This document shows, one piece after another, positions 1 to 8,735 of a DNA stretch of 29,433 nt. The translations under genes were made by a program, and so were the position numbers. Location of the stretch: the IMG/VR virus record IMGVR_UViG_3300033151_000452, positions 1 through 29,433 of that record; one strand, given 5' to 3'. Position 1 is the stretch's first letter, and each line of letters opens with the position of its first letter. The notes below the pieces were generated by a model. The model was not told the DNA's origin, ran no database searches, and worked only from the letters and a program-made list of their open reading frames with translations. This stretch comes from a virus.

Positions 1-2033
1 AATCCAGAAATTCCTCTTGTTATAAAATTACCTACAAACCCTGTTGCATTTCCTTCACGAATCGCTTGAACCAAATCCCATAAACCTGTTCCCACACCAA
101 TAATACCACCAGCTGCACCACCTGCAAGTCTTCCAGCTATTTTTCCTGCTCCTTTTAACATACCACCTTCGCCTAATGTAGCTGCAGATTTACCAAGACC
201 TACTGCACCTTTAGCTTTTCCAAATAAATTTTTAACACCGCCAGCAATTTTACCACCGAACCCTGTAATAGCTCCAGCAGCTCCACCAAGTCCTATACTA
301 GATAGTAAGGTCTTAAACATTCCCATTCCTTTAAAAAATATATCTTTGAAAAATGCCATAGCAAATAAAGTAATATCCCACAGACGACCTTTTAATTTTC
401 GTAAATGAGTTTTCATAGATTTCATATAATTTGATTGCATAACACTATTTTTCTTTATTTTAAACCATAAACTCAATGATTTATTTCTATGAATTTTATT
501 TTCTCCTGCTTCCTTTATAGCAACTTCAGCTTGAGCAGATATATTTTGTGCCATACTTGGGGAATGCGGTCCTTCTCGTTCTTCTTGATCGCTTTTCATA
601 CCAACAAGATTTTTTAAACTATTAGCTACAGAACTATAAAAATCTTTAGTTTTTGAAAAACTATCATCCTCAAGTACTTTACCTTTTAGATTGGCAAAAG
701 TCAATCCTGCACTTTTACCAATTCTACTTAAGTTTGCAAAATCTTTTAATGAAGTAATACCTGCATCTTTTAATGAAGCCTCATCTAATCCTAATTTAGA
801 TATAACATCTTGGAATAATGATTTAGACTTGCCAGGTAACGTTCTTGAAGTCAACTTAGCTTTGATTTTTTCAAACATGGTATATGTTGAATAATCTTTT
901 TTCGGACTTATTTTTTCACCAACTAATGCTTCTGCTGTTGCTCTTGTATATTGAATTATCTGATCAAATTTTGTCATTGACCCAGTATAAATTATTCCTA
1001 AAAGATTAGCTTGTTTTAGAAATACATTTGATGATGACATAGCAGTTGTAACATCGCCTTTATAGCTACCTCTCAACCCAAATAACCATTTGATTGGAGA
1101 TACAAAAGATTGTTTCAATATATCTTTAAATAACAGCATACTACGAAACGTTGGATGTTTAAGTAATGTTGCTTGCCATGCAACTCTTGTTCTATCAGCA
1201 GAACCAATTAAACCAGCTCTTAATTCATCAAATGATTTTATTAATTTATGTTGATCATCACTTTGAACTATTCGACCTCTTTTAAATTCTCTTATAAATA
1301 TGTTGGTCATAACAGTTTGTTGTTCTTTTTGTAATTCTAATATTTCACCAAATTGTTTATAAAGCTTATCAATTGGAGTAACTACTTCTGCTGCATGTAG
1401 TTGAGCTATACCACCTTCTTTAACATAACCACCAGCTTGAAGTTTTGGAATCCCTTTATCAAATGAAGCTTTTAAACTTTGTAAATCTTCAACTGATGCG
1501 GTTTTTTGACCAGCATAACTTGCAGCACCTTTTGCACTTTTAGTAAAAGCACTACTTGCTTTTGAAATTCCCGCGTGCATAGCTGTACCGATGTTTTGTT
1601 TGATTTTATTAGCAGAATCTTTAAATACATCTGTTTCCATAAACTTAGCAGCAAAGTAACCAAATATTGGTGTAGATTTAGAAAGAGCCATAGCAATAGT
1701 ATTAGATTTATTTATATTAATATCTTCTCCAACAGCTTTACCATATTGTCCAATAGCATCACTTGTTGCTTTACTGGTATCAAGTGTAATCTTTTTTACA
1801 CCTGTTGATAAATGTTCAACTGTACGTCCTAAACTTTTTAGAATTCCATTATAACTTTTTTCAGTTTCTGATGACAAACCAGCTTCTTTTATTTGATTGT
1901 TAGCTTGTATTCTTCTTCTATTTTGCTGTTGAACTACTTCATCAGCTGATCGATGCAAACTATTAATTTTTCTGGCACGGAGACTTTCTGATTCTTTTGA
2001 AACATCCCCAAGGTTGTCATTATTATTTGCCAT
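1..2033 (-). CDS. Tail tape-measure-like protein, N-terminal part (runs off left edge)
   Basis: The reading frame is open from an ATG at 2033 to the left edge, about 677 codons, with no stop, so the C-terminus is missing. The start is supported by GGAG 9 bases upstream. The N-terminal 100 residues are charged and helical. A Gly-rich stretch near residues 198-220 (GGYVKEGGIAQLHAAEVVTP) resembles the GG-x-V-x-x-GG-I-x-x-LHAGE-x-V-x-P signature common in tape-measure proteins. Further on, a hydrophobic patch is followed by Gly/Ala-rich sequence, as in the membrane-active region of tape-measure proteins. Such proteins set tail length and help DNA enter the cell. The gene lies downstream of the tail hub and large terminase genes. 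Internal virion or other large tail proteins can look similar, so the exact role is inferred. Confidence 0.65.
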   Translation of the reverse strand, partial: MANNNDNLGDVSKESESLRARKINSLHRSADEVVQQQNRRRIQANNQIKEAGLSSETEKSYNGILKSLGRTVEHLSTGVKKITLDTSKATSDAIGQYGKAVGEDININKSNTIAMALSKSTPIFGYFAAKFMETDVFKDSANKIKQNIGTAMHAGISKASSAFTKSAKGAASYAGQKTASVEDLQSLKASFDKGIPKLQAGGYVKEGGIAQLHAAEVVTPIDKLYKQFGEILELQKEQQTVMTNIFIREFKRGRIVQSDDQHKLIKSFDELRAGLIGSADRTRVAWQATLLKHPTFRSMLLFKDILKQSFVSPIKWLFGLRGSYKGDVTTAMSSSNVFLKQANLLGIIYTGSMTKFDQIIQYTRATAEALVGEKISPKKDYSTYTMFEKIKAKLTSRTLPGKSKSLFQDVISKLGLDEASLKDAGITSLKDFANLSRIGKSAGLTFANLKGKVLEDDSFSKTKDFYSSVANSLKNLVGMKSDQEEREGPHSPSMAQNISAQAEVAIKEAGENKIHRNKSLSLWFKIKKNSVMQSNYMKSMKTHLRKLKGRLWDITLFAMAFFKDIFFKGMGMFKTLLSSIGLGGAAGAITGFGGKIAGGVKNLFGKAKGAVGLGKSAATLGEGGMLKGAGKIAGRLAGGAAGGIIGVGTGLWDLVQAIREGNATGFVGNFITRGISG

Positions 2034-2048
2034 TAAATATTTCTCCGA

Positions 2049-2954
2049 TTATAATTTTTTAATCAATTTATATATTTTAGGGTTTGGTTGTTTAATTAAA
2101 GCTGGTAATGATATTACTTCGGATGGTGCATATAATTCTTGATAACACAATTCTTTAATGTGTTTAACAGTAATACCAAATGAATTTTTATAAGAATGAT
2201 ATAAAGGGTTTATTAAATGTCTTGAATCTAATATTACCTTTTCTATTAAAGTAGGATTGTTAGAATCCATTCCTTTCCAAATTAATTTAATCAAAACAAT
2301 ATATTCTTTTATTAAAGTTTGAATTTGTTTATTATTTAAAGTTGTAATATTTACACATAGGTTTAATAACATATTATTGTATGTAGATAAAACAGAATTA
2401 TTTCTTTTATTATTTTCTGTAGTATTAAATAAAAATTCTATAATATTTTGTATATCTTTATCTTTAATTTTATCTTTTTGTAAGCTAAAAATATTTGCCC
2501 AATAATTTTTGTAAAAAAGAGTTAACTCTGGTATAAATGTTTGATAAAATTGTTTTGGGAATTTTTCAGCGCTTTTATGAATTAGTTCATGTAATGTTGT
2601 AATAGCTAATTGTTCATTAGAAGCAAAACCAAATATGTTTGTATCATTATCAACAAATACAAAAATATATTTCCCCATTGACATTCCTACATAACCTTTA
2701 AACTCTGGAGGTTGTTTTCTCAATAAAGTTTTTAAAACCTTATCAGTTAAATAACAAGGCATAAATTCTTTGTTTTGTATTAACTTTAAAAGTACTGAAG
2801 CAATAGGAGCTGTTCTTGAATTTTTCGACATAGCTTTTAAAAATTTTTCTACTAAAGTTTGTGATGTATGAACTTTTATTCCACCAAAATTTGCAACTAT
2901 CTTTAAATCACCTCTTGGTGCAGCAAAAATTTCATTAACTTTTTTCTGTGTCAT
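2049..2954 (-). CDS. HELIH-motif protein, putative zinc metallopeptidase
   Basis: A 301-residue protein of unknown family. Near residues 122-126 it has HELIH, an HExxH zinc-binding motif, in the helical context TTLHELIHKSAEKFP. A more distal Glu in PSEVISLPAL, near the C-terminus, could be a third zinc ligand, but I cannot assign it. The middle is Lys/Asn/Ile-rich and helical. The ATG at 2954 has GGAG 7 bases upstream and begins just after the large terminase stop. The gene sits between terminase and the tape-measure-like gene, which suggests a virion-assembly or virion-associated protease. It does not look like a classic prohead protease (serine or U9/S78 type). One short motif alone does not prove enzymatic activity. 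Confidence 0.6.
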   Translation of the reverse strand: MTQKKVNEIFAAPRGDLKIVANFGGIKVHTSQTLVEKFLKAMSKNSRTAPIASVLLKLIQNKEFMPCYLTDKVLKTLLRKQPPEFKGYVGMSMGKYIFVFVDNDTNIFGFASNEQLAITTLHELIHKSAEKFPKQFYQTFIPELTLFYKNYWANIFSLQKDKIKDKDIQNIIEFLFNTTENNKRNNSVLSTYNNMLLNLCVNITTLNNKQIQTLIKEYIVLIKLIWKGMDSNNPTLIEKVILDSRHLINPLYHSYKNSFGITVKHIKELCYQELYAPSEVISLPALIKQPNPKIYKLIKKL

Positions 2955-2964
2955 TTAGAAACTC

Positions 2965-4617
2965 CTATACATTTTCATACATTTTTAAAATATCATTAAA
3001 ACCACCCATCTCACCTATATGTTCTTTTGCATGTTTTATAATGCCAGCATTTGTAAACTCATTACTTACATCAGAATTACTTCTTATGATACTGGACATT
3101 TCACTTGTAAGAGCTGCAGAAGCTTCTGTATTAATTAATAATGGTGGATCATATTTTCTAACATAAAAAGCACATGAAGTTGCGAGAGCTAAATCATCAT
3201 GAGCTCCCGTATCTGCTTCAACTCTTCCATTTGTTTTAGTTACCAACCCAGTTAATTCTAAAGCTAATCTTTCTGATTTAATAGATTCTGGATATTCTGA
3301 AACATAAGAATATAACGCATCAATCATTAATGGTCTTGTTTTACTATTATTTGATAACCCTGGAAATAACATTTCTTTACCACGTTTTTCTTTATACATT
3401 GAGAAGGCATATTCGCTATTATTTAATTGCTCTACAACTTGGTTGCCGTATGAATTTGATTCCACAACTATCAACCCTGGATATGTAGACGCCATAACTT
3501 TAACAGCTTTAACAAAATCTAATACTTTACATTTGCCTTGATATTCAGCAACTTGTTCTAATGTTTCATAATCCCAAACTGTTATTGCTGATTTATCTTC
3601 ACCATGTTCTGGCGCTGTATCAACCCCATGAATATAATATTTTCCAGACCTTGGTTCGGCAAATGTTAAAATCTCTCCATTGTATAACTTAGAAATTCTT
3701 TTTGGTTTTACTGTAGCGTTTTGTATTGCTTCTGCTGTATCAGTATCAAAGAAAGATCCTTCTGTAGGTAAGAACTTTAAATCAAGCTCCTGTGCTATTT
3801 TCTTTTTATCATTATCAAAAAGTAAACATTGAATTTTATACCAGTCTGGATCATCTGCTAATTCTGGAATCATTTTCCAATGTATAACAAATGGTGTAAA
3901 AATATCAGAACCCATAATAGCTTTTTGATATCGTTTAAAATACCATTCACCTACACCATTAGTTTTATTAGGTGTAGATAAAACAACAGTACCATAAGGA
4001 ACACCAACTTTTCTTGCTGCCATTTGGTTTGTTGCTAAAGCTGGAACTATTGCTGTCCACGCAGTATCAATATAATTAACAAAAGCCGCTTCATCAATAA
4101 CTAAAAATGTAAGAGCTTTACCACGCAATGTTTTTTCCGGAGCATTTGGATTTACTGGTGAAGCATAAACCTTACTTCCGTTAGTTAATATAAAAGATCT
4201 TTCTGTTCTTTTATTAAAACCTGGTCCTATAGCACCACCTGGTGGTTTCATCCATCTTGGAAGTTTTTCTATCATACCACGTATAACACGAGCAAAATCT
4301 GTAGCTTCTGCTCCATCTTTAGAAATAATACCAACAACTGTATTATCATAAAATATTGCTAACCAAGTTGCGTAAGCCTGAATAATAGTAGAGATTCCTA
4401 TTTGTCGACTCTTTAAAACAAACAAGTAATGAAATTTATCAATTAAATCAGTTAACTCTATTTGTTTTCTATATGGATTAAAATGTATATCTGCACCAGG
4501 AGCTTCTAATAGTATATACTTCTTGCAAAAAAAATTAAAATCATTTTTACATTTTAAATATAACGTAACATAATTATTCGCTTGTGTTTTTAATTTTTTT
4601 TCTTTTGTTATTATCAT
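2965..4617 (-). CDS. Terminase large subunit (TerL), T4 gp17 type
   Basis: This is the DNA-packaging motor that pumps DNA into the prohead and cuts the concatemer. The 550 residues show both domains. The ATPase has a variant Walker A, LKSRQIGIST (68-77), and Walker B FLVIDEA with D175/E176, followed by the coupling-motif-like VVLSTPN (211-217). The RNase H-like nuclease has GVDTAPEHGEDKSAI (D333 first), VVESN (E386) and GAHDDLALA (D474/D475), the usual acidic triad. The length is normal for the family. The ATG at 4617 follows the upstream hub gene's stop by two bases and has a weak AGAG ribosome-binding site. I saw no small terminase gene in the window. This is one of the most secure calls here. 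Confidence 0.95.
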   Translation of the reverse strand: MIITKEKKLKTQANNYVTLYLKCKNDFNFFCKKYILLEAPGADIHFNPYRKQIELTDLIDKFHYLFVLKSRQIGISTIIQAYATWLAIFYDNTVVGIISKDGAEATDFARVIRGMIEKLPRWMKPPGGAIGPGFNKRTERSFILTNGSKVYASPVNPNAPEKTLRGKALTFLVIDEAAFVNYIDTAWTAIVPALATNQMAARKVGVPYGTVVLSTPNKTNGVGEWYFKRYQKAIMGSDIFTPFVIHWKMIPELADDPDWYKIQCLLFDNDKKKIAQELDLKFLPTEGSFFDTDTAEAIQNATVKPKRISKLYNGEILTFAEPRSGKYYIHGVDTAPEHGEDKSAITVWDYETLEQVAEYQGKCKVLDFVKAVKVMASTYPGLIVVESNSYGNQVVEQLNNSEYAFSMYKEKRGKEMLFPGLSNNSKTRPLMIDALYSYVSEYPESIKSERLALELTGLVTKTNGRVEADTGAHDDLALATSCAFYVRKYDPPLLINTEASAALTSEMSSIIRSNSDVSNEFTNAGIIKHAKEHIGEMGGFNDILKMYENV

Positions 4618-4619
4618 AA

Positions 4620-5894
4620 TTAACTCTTTTTATTTGTTCTTATAAGGTTAATAGTTGCTGATGTTTCCCAGTTCCCATTATTAATAAAATTGATTGTGCT
4701 ACTCCATAAAATATATTTACCCTCAAGTTCTAAATACTCTATTGTTTTAGGTTTAAATTTAACACATTCACCTACATTTAATAAATTTAAAACTGGCAAA
4801 TTCCTTTCAATATCTAAAGAGATTGTAGCTGTATTAGAAACCGATCGTCCAAATCGAGAATTAAATAATGTTGGATCTATATCATGACCAGTATCTTCAT
4901 TATAATAACGAGTTCTATCTAAGATTTTATCTATAAATAATTTATTATTTAACCCTTTACTTTGATATTGTAATGAATAATTTTTAACGACCTCTTTTAA
5001 ATTTTGAGTTAATGTAGTTGATATTGTATTATGTGGCTTTACTATATGTTTTAAATTGGTTGCTATCTTAGCAAATTTAGCGTTCCCTGCATAATCAGTT
5101 TCAATTTCATTATAAGTATAAAATGTTTTCCCTTCAATACATTCTTCTAATATACGTTCAAGCTCTTTTTGATCTTTTAAAGCACCTAATTCATATACTG
5201 TAAATGTTTGAGCTTGTTTTAGTTTTCCTGATAAATTTTTAATATAAACTGTATCGCTATTACAAAAAACACCAGCGGTACCATTAAAAAGTCCAAATCT
5301 TTGATCCAAATAACCATCGAACATATTATCTGGGTCATTGGAGTATTCTTTTATTATATTATATAATGTAGATGGTGGTATACATAATTGTTTAATTTTA
5401 TTTGTATTTTGATCTGTTGTATCATATACAATTTTAGCTCCAGCATCTTTAGATAATTGTTCTATAACTTTTTTTAATGTTGTGCCGATAAAAACTCTAT
5501 TAACAAGAGTATTCATTATTTTATATGGTTGTCTTGCCACAGTTGTAATATTTAAAGGAACTCTATCTTTCTGAGTTAATTTAGATGATTCACCTTTCAT
5601 TGTTAATGGGAAATTTGCTGAAACATACATTAATTCCATGTCAAGTCTTGGACCAGGAAATTTATTTTCACGGATAAGAGTTATTCCTATATTGATTGGA
5701 TCTCCACCAAACAACTCCTCAATAATAATATCGTTCGGATCGATACTCAATGTTAAAGTAACAACATAGTATGCTGTCGATAATGATGAATTAATCATAA
5801 TATTAATAACATCATTTGTATAATCTAAGTCTTTAATTTTAACTTGTAGATCATATAACCGACTCGGAGTAAAAACTCTATCTTTTTCTGGCAT
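4620..5894 (-). CDS. Tail hub/baseplate protein, gp27/GpD-like (probable)
   Basis: A 424-residue protein, mainly predicted beta. The C-terminal part has the usual arrangement of phage tail hub proteins. A VGECVKFKPKTIEYLELEG stretch reads like the 'position-dependent parameter' strand (VGdvV.f). It is followed by GKYILWSSTINF and a last strand, WETSATINLIRTN, matching the family pattern Y/W-x-T-x-l-x-L-x-R at the end of hub proteins. The middle (IGTTLKKVIEQLSKDAGAKI) fits the helix that leads into the hub's second barrel. The start ATG has AAGGA 7 bases upstream. The gene directly precedes terminase and follows a terminator hairpin, so it is the first gene of the hub-TerL-HELIH-tape-measure run. 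The assignment is by pattern, not by close similarity. Confidence 0.6.
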   Translation of the reverse strand: MPEKDRVFTPSRLYDLQVKIKDLDYTNDVINIMINSSLSTAYYVVTLTLSIDPNDIIIEELFGGDPINIGITLIRENKFPGPRLDMELMYVSANFPLTMKGESSKLTQKDRVPLNITTVARQPYKIMNTLVNRVFIGTTLKKVIEQLSKDAGAKIVYDTTDQNTNKIKQLCIPPSTLYNIIKEYSNDPDNMFDGYLDQRFGLFNGTAGVFCNSDTVYIKNLSGKLKQAQTFTVYELGALKDQKELERILEECIEGKTFYTYNEIETDYAGNAKFAKIATNLKHIVKPHNTISTTLTQNLKEVVKNYSLQYQSKGLNNKLFIDKILDRTRYYNEDTGHDIDPTLFNSRFGRSVSNTATISLDIERNLPVLNLLNVGECVKFKPKTIEYLELEGKYILWSSTINFINNGNWETSATINLIRTNKKS

Positions 5895-5921
5895 TAAAGG
5901 TTCCTTTTTATTTTTTGTTCC

Positions 5922-5958
5922 AAAAAAAATAGGGTATAAGTAGTTTAAAACTATACCC
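5922..5958 (-). terminator. Rho-independent terminator after the DUF932-like gene
   Basis: Read on the minus strand, GGGTATA (5958-5952) pairs with TATACCC (5938-5932). The loop can partly fold further. The stem is followed by TATTTTTTTT (5931-5922). This is the typical stem plus U-tract. It lies between the gene ending at 6019 and the tail hub gene starting at 5894. Only 27 bases separate it from the hub ATG, and no clear promoter is visible there. Confidence 0.7.
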
Positions 5959-5978
5959 CATCTTCCATTATAGATTAC

Positions 5979-5998
5979 TTATTAATATATATTAATAA
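5979..5998. repeat. 20-bp perfect AT-only palindrome
   Basis: The sequence TTATTAATATATATTAATAA is its own reverse complement. It lies in the longest intergenic gap of the window (5895-6018), between the stop of the gene at 6019 and the terminator hairpin. It could be a dimeric-protein binding site or a weak hairpin. In AT-rich DNA such palindromes also occur by chance. No function is assigned. Confidence 0.6.
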
Positions 5999-6018
5999 CT
6001 AAGCTTGAGCTTTTAATA

Positions 6019-6960
6019 TTAAGCAGGTCTGATATTTTCCAACTGTTTTAATACATTAAACATTTGACCTGGTATAACTAGTGCGCTTTGAGCTGCATTC
6101 TCAAGCATTTTTTTAACATTCAAATTTGTTTCGAAACTACTGAATCTTACTATTGATAAAAAGACTTGCCATGATGATGGTAAAGGAATTGGTTGTCCTT
6201 CTATAACATCAGGTAACATTTCTTTAAGAAGATTTGAAATACTTTTCTTTCTGTTCTTGCTTATATTTTCTATAACATCCAGAGTACCAAACATCTCTTC
6301 TTCTGTTAATTGATTGTTAAAACTATCTGTTATCATTGTTCCTATATTTTGTGAAAATACTTCAAGGTATGATTCAATTGGAGCTTCCATATTAGTATTT
6401 GAATTGCTAATATGAATTTGTTTTATTTCTCCAAGATTAAAAGAAAAAGATATTCGCTCAGAGTTATGATTCATAGCTAATCCAAATGAAACTGAAGCAG
6501 CTTTAGTTCCATCATAACTATTATTTACAATAATGATTGGTATAATATCTCCCGCAATAGGGTTATGTTGAGAGCTACTAATAGTAATCTCATTTCTCAT
6601 TTTTGTAAAATTGTTATATAAAGTTGTATCTTCTTCAATGATTGGATTACCTGTATTAATAATTGATTCTTTAATTTTTTTAATTAAAATATCATTACCA
6701 ACAAAAGAATAAAGATCTGAAACTACTCCAACATATTGGAAGTTTTCATCTATCCTACCTGAATCTGCTGGTTTTGTGTAAACAGCTATTTTTGGAACAT
6801 CAGTTCTGTCAGTATCATCAGTTTCATCATCCTCTGCATAATCAGTCCAAAGTTTTCTATATATTACTTCGCTGAACCTGTCAGCGTATGAATACAACCC
6901 TTTATATGCTTTTGTTATATCTAAATCCATGCTAGCGGCTCTATCGTTAAAAGACGTCAT
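6019..6960 (-). CDS. DUF932-like phage protein (tentative)
   Basis: A 313-residue protein. Two stretches recall the DUF932/phage-plasmid TIGR03299 family: YVGVVSDLYSFVGND (family pattern vGvVSdrY.lv.N) and DIIPIIIVNNSYDGTKA, followed by a VSFGLAM segment (pattern D..p.l.i.NSHDGs.A......G). The family occurs widely in phages and plasmids. Its function is not settled, although membership near recombination and replication genes is common. The first 70 residues contain an acidic Asp/Glu/Thr stretch. The start ATG has a perfect AGGAGG 5 bases upstream and overlaps the preceding gene by 14 bases. A terminator follows the stop. The family link is my reading of two motifs and could be wrong; the gene itself is secure. 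Confidence 0.6.
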   Translation of the reverse strand: MTSFNDRAASMDLDITKAYKGLYSYADRFSEVIYRKLWTDYAEDDETDDTDRTDVPKIAVYTKPADSGRIDENFQYVGVVSDLYSFVGNDILIKKIKESIINTGNPIIEEDTTLYNNFTKMRNEITISSSQHNPIAGDIIPIIIVNNSYDGTKAASVSFGLAMNHNSERISFSFNLGEIKQIHISNSNTNMEAPIESYLEVFSQNIGTMITDSFNNQLTEEEMFGTLDVIENISKNRKKSISNLLKEMLPDVIEGQPIPLPSSWQVFLSIVRFSSFETNLNVKKMLENAAQSALVIPGQMFNVLKQLENIRPA

Positions 6961-7195
6961 TTTGGCCTCCTATTCCGTTTGGGAGTTTTTTATTTTTTTT
7001 TGATATTACTCCACTTTCTTCAAGTTCTTTTAAAAGTTTATCTATTGATACAAGTTCATTACATACAATATGTAACCATTGCATTAACCGAGGATCATCT
7101 TTTAAAACAATTTCTCTTTCTTTATCAGTTAAATGTTCAATTTCTATATTTTCCCACTTATCTTTTCTTTTTACTCTTAAATAAGCTCCAGTCAT
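6947..7195 (-). CDS. Small hypothetical protein
   Basis: An 82-residue, highly charged protein. The N-terminus looks like a short beta strand (GAYLRVKRKDKWENIEI), followed by a helical segment (LTDKEREIVL) and a Leu-rich helix (HIVCNELVSIDKLLKELEES). The start ATG has AGGAG 6 bases upstream. The end overlaps the DUF932-like gene by 14 bases, so the two are probably translationally coupled. No family is recognised. The overlap and ribosome-binding site make it a real gene. Confidence 0.6.
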   Translation of the reverse strand: MTGAYLRVKRKDKWENIEIEHLTDKEREIVLKDDPRLMQWLHIVCNELVSIDKLLKELEESGVISKKNKKLPNGIGGQNDVF

Positions 7196-7204
7196 TATTA
7201 TCTC

Positions 7205-7936
7205 CTATCTTAAAAATTCTATTGTTATACTTTTTGTAAATGGTTCTATATAAAATTTAAAATATTTTTCTTTATTAATATCTCTATGATCTAATACATT
7301 TAAAGTTTGACGAGTTGATTTAAGTTCGCCATAACCATTTAAATAAATAGTATACTTATCATCTGTAGTTGGAATTGCAAATAACATAACATCAGATGAT
7401 TCCATAAATTTATCTTTGATTTTTTGTAAGTTTCTAAAAACAGAACTTTTGTTTGCATAATTAATACGTAAAAGCTGTTCATATATTTTATTCATTTTGG
7501 GGTATTTAAAAGCAACTCCCTTTATTGATATTTTATAATTACTATCAATTGAAATATATTTTTTTCGATCTATTGATATAATAAATATCTGATAGTGTTT
7601 TTGTAAATCTAAAGGAACATGACCAATATTTGTTTCTTTTATTATTTTAGTAATGATAATCCCATCATATTGTCTAAGAATAATATCTTCTTCTTTAAGT
7701 TTGTTTCGCAAAATGTATTCATCAATAATTGATTTTGTTGTGTTTCTTAGAGATGATGTTAATTGTGGATTACGACGCATTAATTTTCCAATCTGAATGT
7801 TTCTCATTACTTTATCTTCTCGATTAATATTGGATACATCTAATCCTAATTTTTCCATAATGACATAATGACAAGCTACTATATCATATAAATAAACATC
7901 TCTTAAAAGTAAACTAACATCTTTATTAATGTTCAT
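7205..7936 (-). CDS. Hypothetical protein, conserved-looking, no Shine-Dalgarno
   Basis: A 243-residue protein with no family I can name. The N-terminal part is helical, with aromatic and basic motifs (DVYLYDIVACHYVIME, MRNIQIGKLMRRNPQLTSSL) that look constrained. The C-terminal half is beta-rich (KYTIYLNGYGEL, FKFYIEPFTKSITIEFL). Short pieces such as VYLYDI and RQYDGIII faintly recall family-B polymerase motifs, but the rest does not fit and I do not claim this. The ATG at 7936 lies directly after a hairpin and U-tract and has no purine-rich ribosome-binding site. No ATG, GTG or TTG is available upstream in frame before a stop. Either the start is unusual or a downstream ATG is used. The stop is 9 bases before the next gene. 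Confidence 0.6.
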   Translation of the reverse strand: MNINKDVSLLLRDVYLYDIVACHYVIMEKLGLDVSNINREDKVMRNIQIGKLMRRNPQLTSSLRNTTKSIIDEYILRNKLKEEDIILRQYDGIIITKIIKETNIGHVPLDLQKHYQIFIISIDRKKYISIDSNYKISIKGVAFKYPKMNKIYEQLLRINYANKSSVFRNLQKIKDKFMESSDVMLFAIPTTDDKYTIYLNGYGELKSTRQTLNVLDHRDINKEKYFKFYIEPFTKSITIEFLR

Positions 7937-7977
7937 AATAAAAAAAGAGGGTGAATATATTTTACTATATCCACCCC
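7937..7977 (-). terminator. Rho-independent terminator
   Basis: On the minus strand, GGGTGGATATA (7976-7966) pairs with TATATTCACCC (7959-7949) over 11 bp with one G-U pair and a 6-base loop. A U-tract follows (seven T, 7946-7940). It ends the transcript of the gene at 7986-8735 and lies immediately upstream of the ATG at 7936. That gene would therefore depend on read-through or an unseen start. Confidence 0.8.
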
Positions 7978-7985
7978 CACTTTAT

Positions 7986-8735
7986 CTAACCTTTCATAAT
8001 TTCAATTATAAGATTATCAATTTGTAATAAATGGTTAATATCGAGAATATCTTTTTGTCTACCAAGCAACCATTCTATAACACTTTTATTATCACTTAAT
8101 TTATCAACAACTTTAACACTTTGTTTATATAAAAGTTGTATTGCTTCTAAGTCAGCATCCTGACTTAGTATAGTATCTAAATTATCTTTATTTTCATTTG
8201 TGATAATTTCTATATTTTTATCTTTTCTTTTAATCCTTTTAATAACATAAGGAATTAATAAATCCCCATGATGACTGCAAAATATTGCTATCAATCCATT
8301 GTTAACGCTATAACATTTAACAAAGATATCTTCAATATTAGTAGGATACAATACTCTAAAATTATTATTTTTAAATATATTCATAGCTATTGCTTGTAAA
8401 TTTAAAAACGGAATTTTATGTGCATTTTCAAATCCTAAAATTATACGCATAATCTTTTTATCATCATTTTTTCTGCCTTCAAGATTTTGAACCGATAGAA
8501 TTAAATTATTCGGATCGCCATCTTGAATTTTTACTTTCACCGGTTTAAGATTTTCAAATGCAGTCTCATTATTCTCAAACCAATTCAAAAGACTTGTTAT
8601 ATTAATTGTATTATTATCTTTTGGTTCTTCTCTTTCAACAACATCTTCTTCTTCAACTATCTCTTCTAAATCTACCATCTCAGGCGAAGTAGATGGAGTT
8701 AAATTTTTAACCATTTCAGCTAAATTATCATTCAT
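7986..8735 (-). CDS. Hypothetical protein with acidic linker
   Basis: A 249-residue protein if translation starts at 8735. Three ATG codons in a row occur at 8741, 8738 and 8735, right after AAGGGAG. Only the last has a normal 6-base spacing, so I chose it. Residues near 25-45 form an acidic stretch (EEIVEEEDVVEREEPKD), probably a flexible linker after a short N-terminal helix. The rest is mixed alpha/beta, with KVKIQDGDPNNLILSVQNLE and MRIILGFENAHKIPFLNLQA as the most regular parts. No family is recognised. The start overlaps the end of the upstream gene by 8 bases. A terminator follows the stop, so this is the last gene of its transcription unit. Confidence 0.65.
   Translation of the reverse strand: MNDNLAEMVKNLTPSTSPEMVDLEEIVEEEDVVEREEPKDNNTINITSLLNWFENNETAFENLKPVKVKIQDGDPNNLILSVQNLEGRKNDDKKIMRIILGFENAHKIPFLNLQAIAMNIFKNNNFRVLYPTNIEDIFVKCYSVNNGLIAIFCSHHGDLLIPYVIKRIKRKDKNIEIITNENKDNLDTILSQDADLEAIQLLYKQSVKVVDKLSDNKSVIEWLLGRQKDILDINHLLQIDNLIIEIMKG

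Noticed and set aside
1575-1808. Plus-strand open frame inside the tape-measure-like gene
   Set aside because: It is antisense to a long continuous coding frame, has no ribosome-binding site of note and a Cys/Phe/Ser-rich composition typical of antisense translation.
5967-5972. TATAAT-like promoter box on the minus strand
   Set aside because: It would sit upstream of a terminator, has no matching -35 element, and such hexamers are frequent by chance in AT-rich DNA.
6979-7239. Plus-strand Leu/Phe-rich frame that looks like a membrane protein
   Set aside because: It is antisense to two well-supported genes. The hydrophobic look comes from reading Lys/Glu-rich AT-rich genes on the other strand.
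7205-7936. Possible family-B DNA polymerase fragment
   Set aside because: Only short pieces (VYLYDI, RQYDGIII) look similar; there is no YxDTDS or other catalytic motif and the length is far too short.
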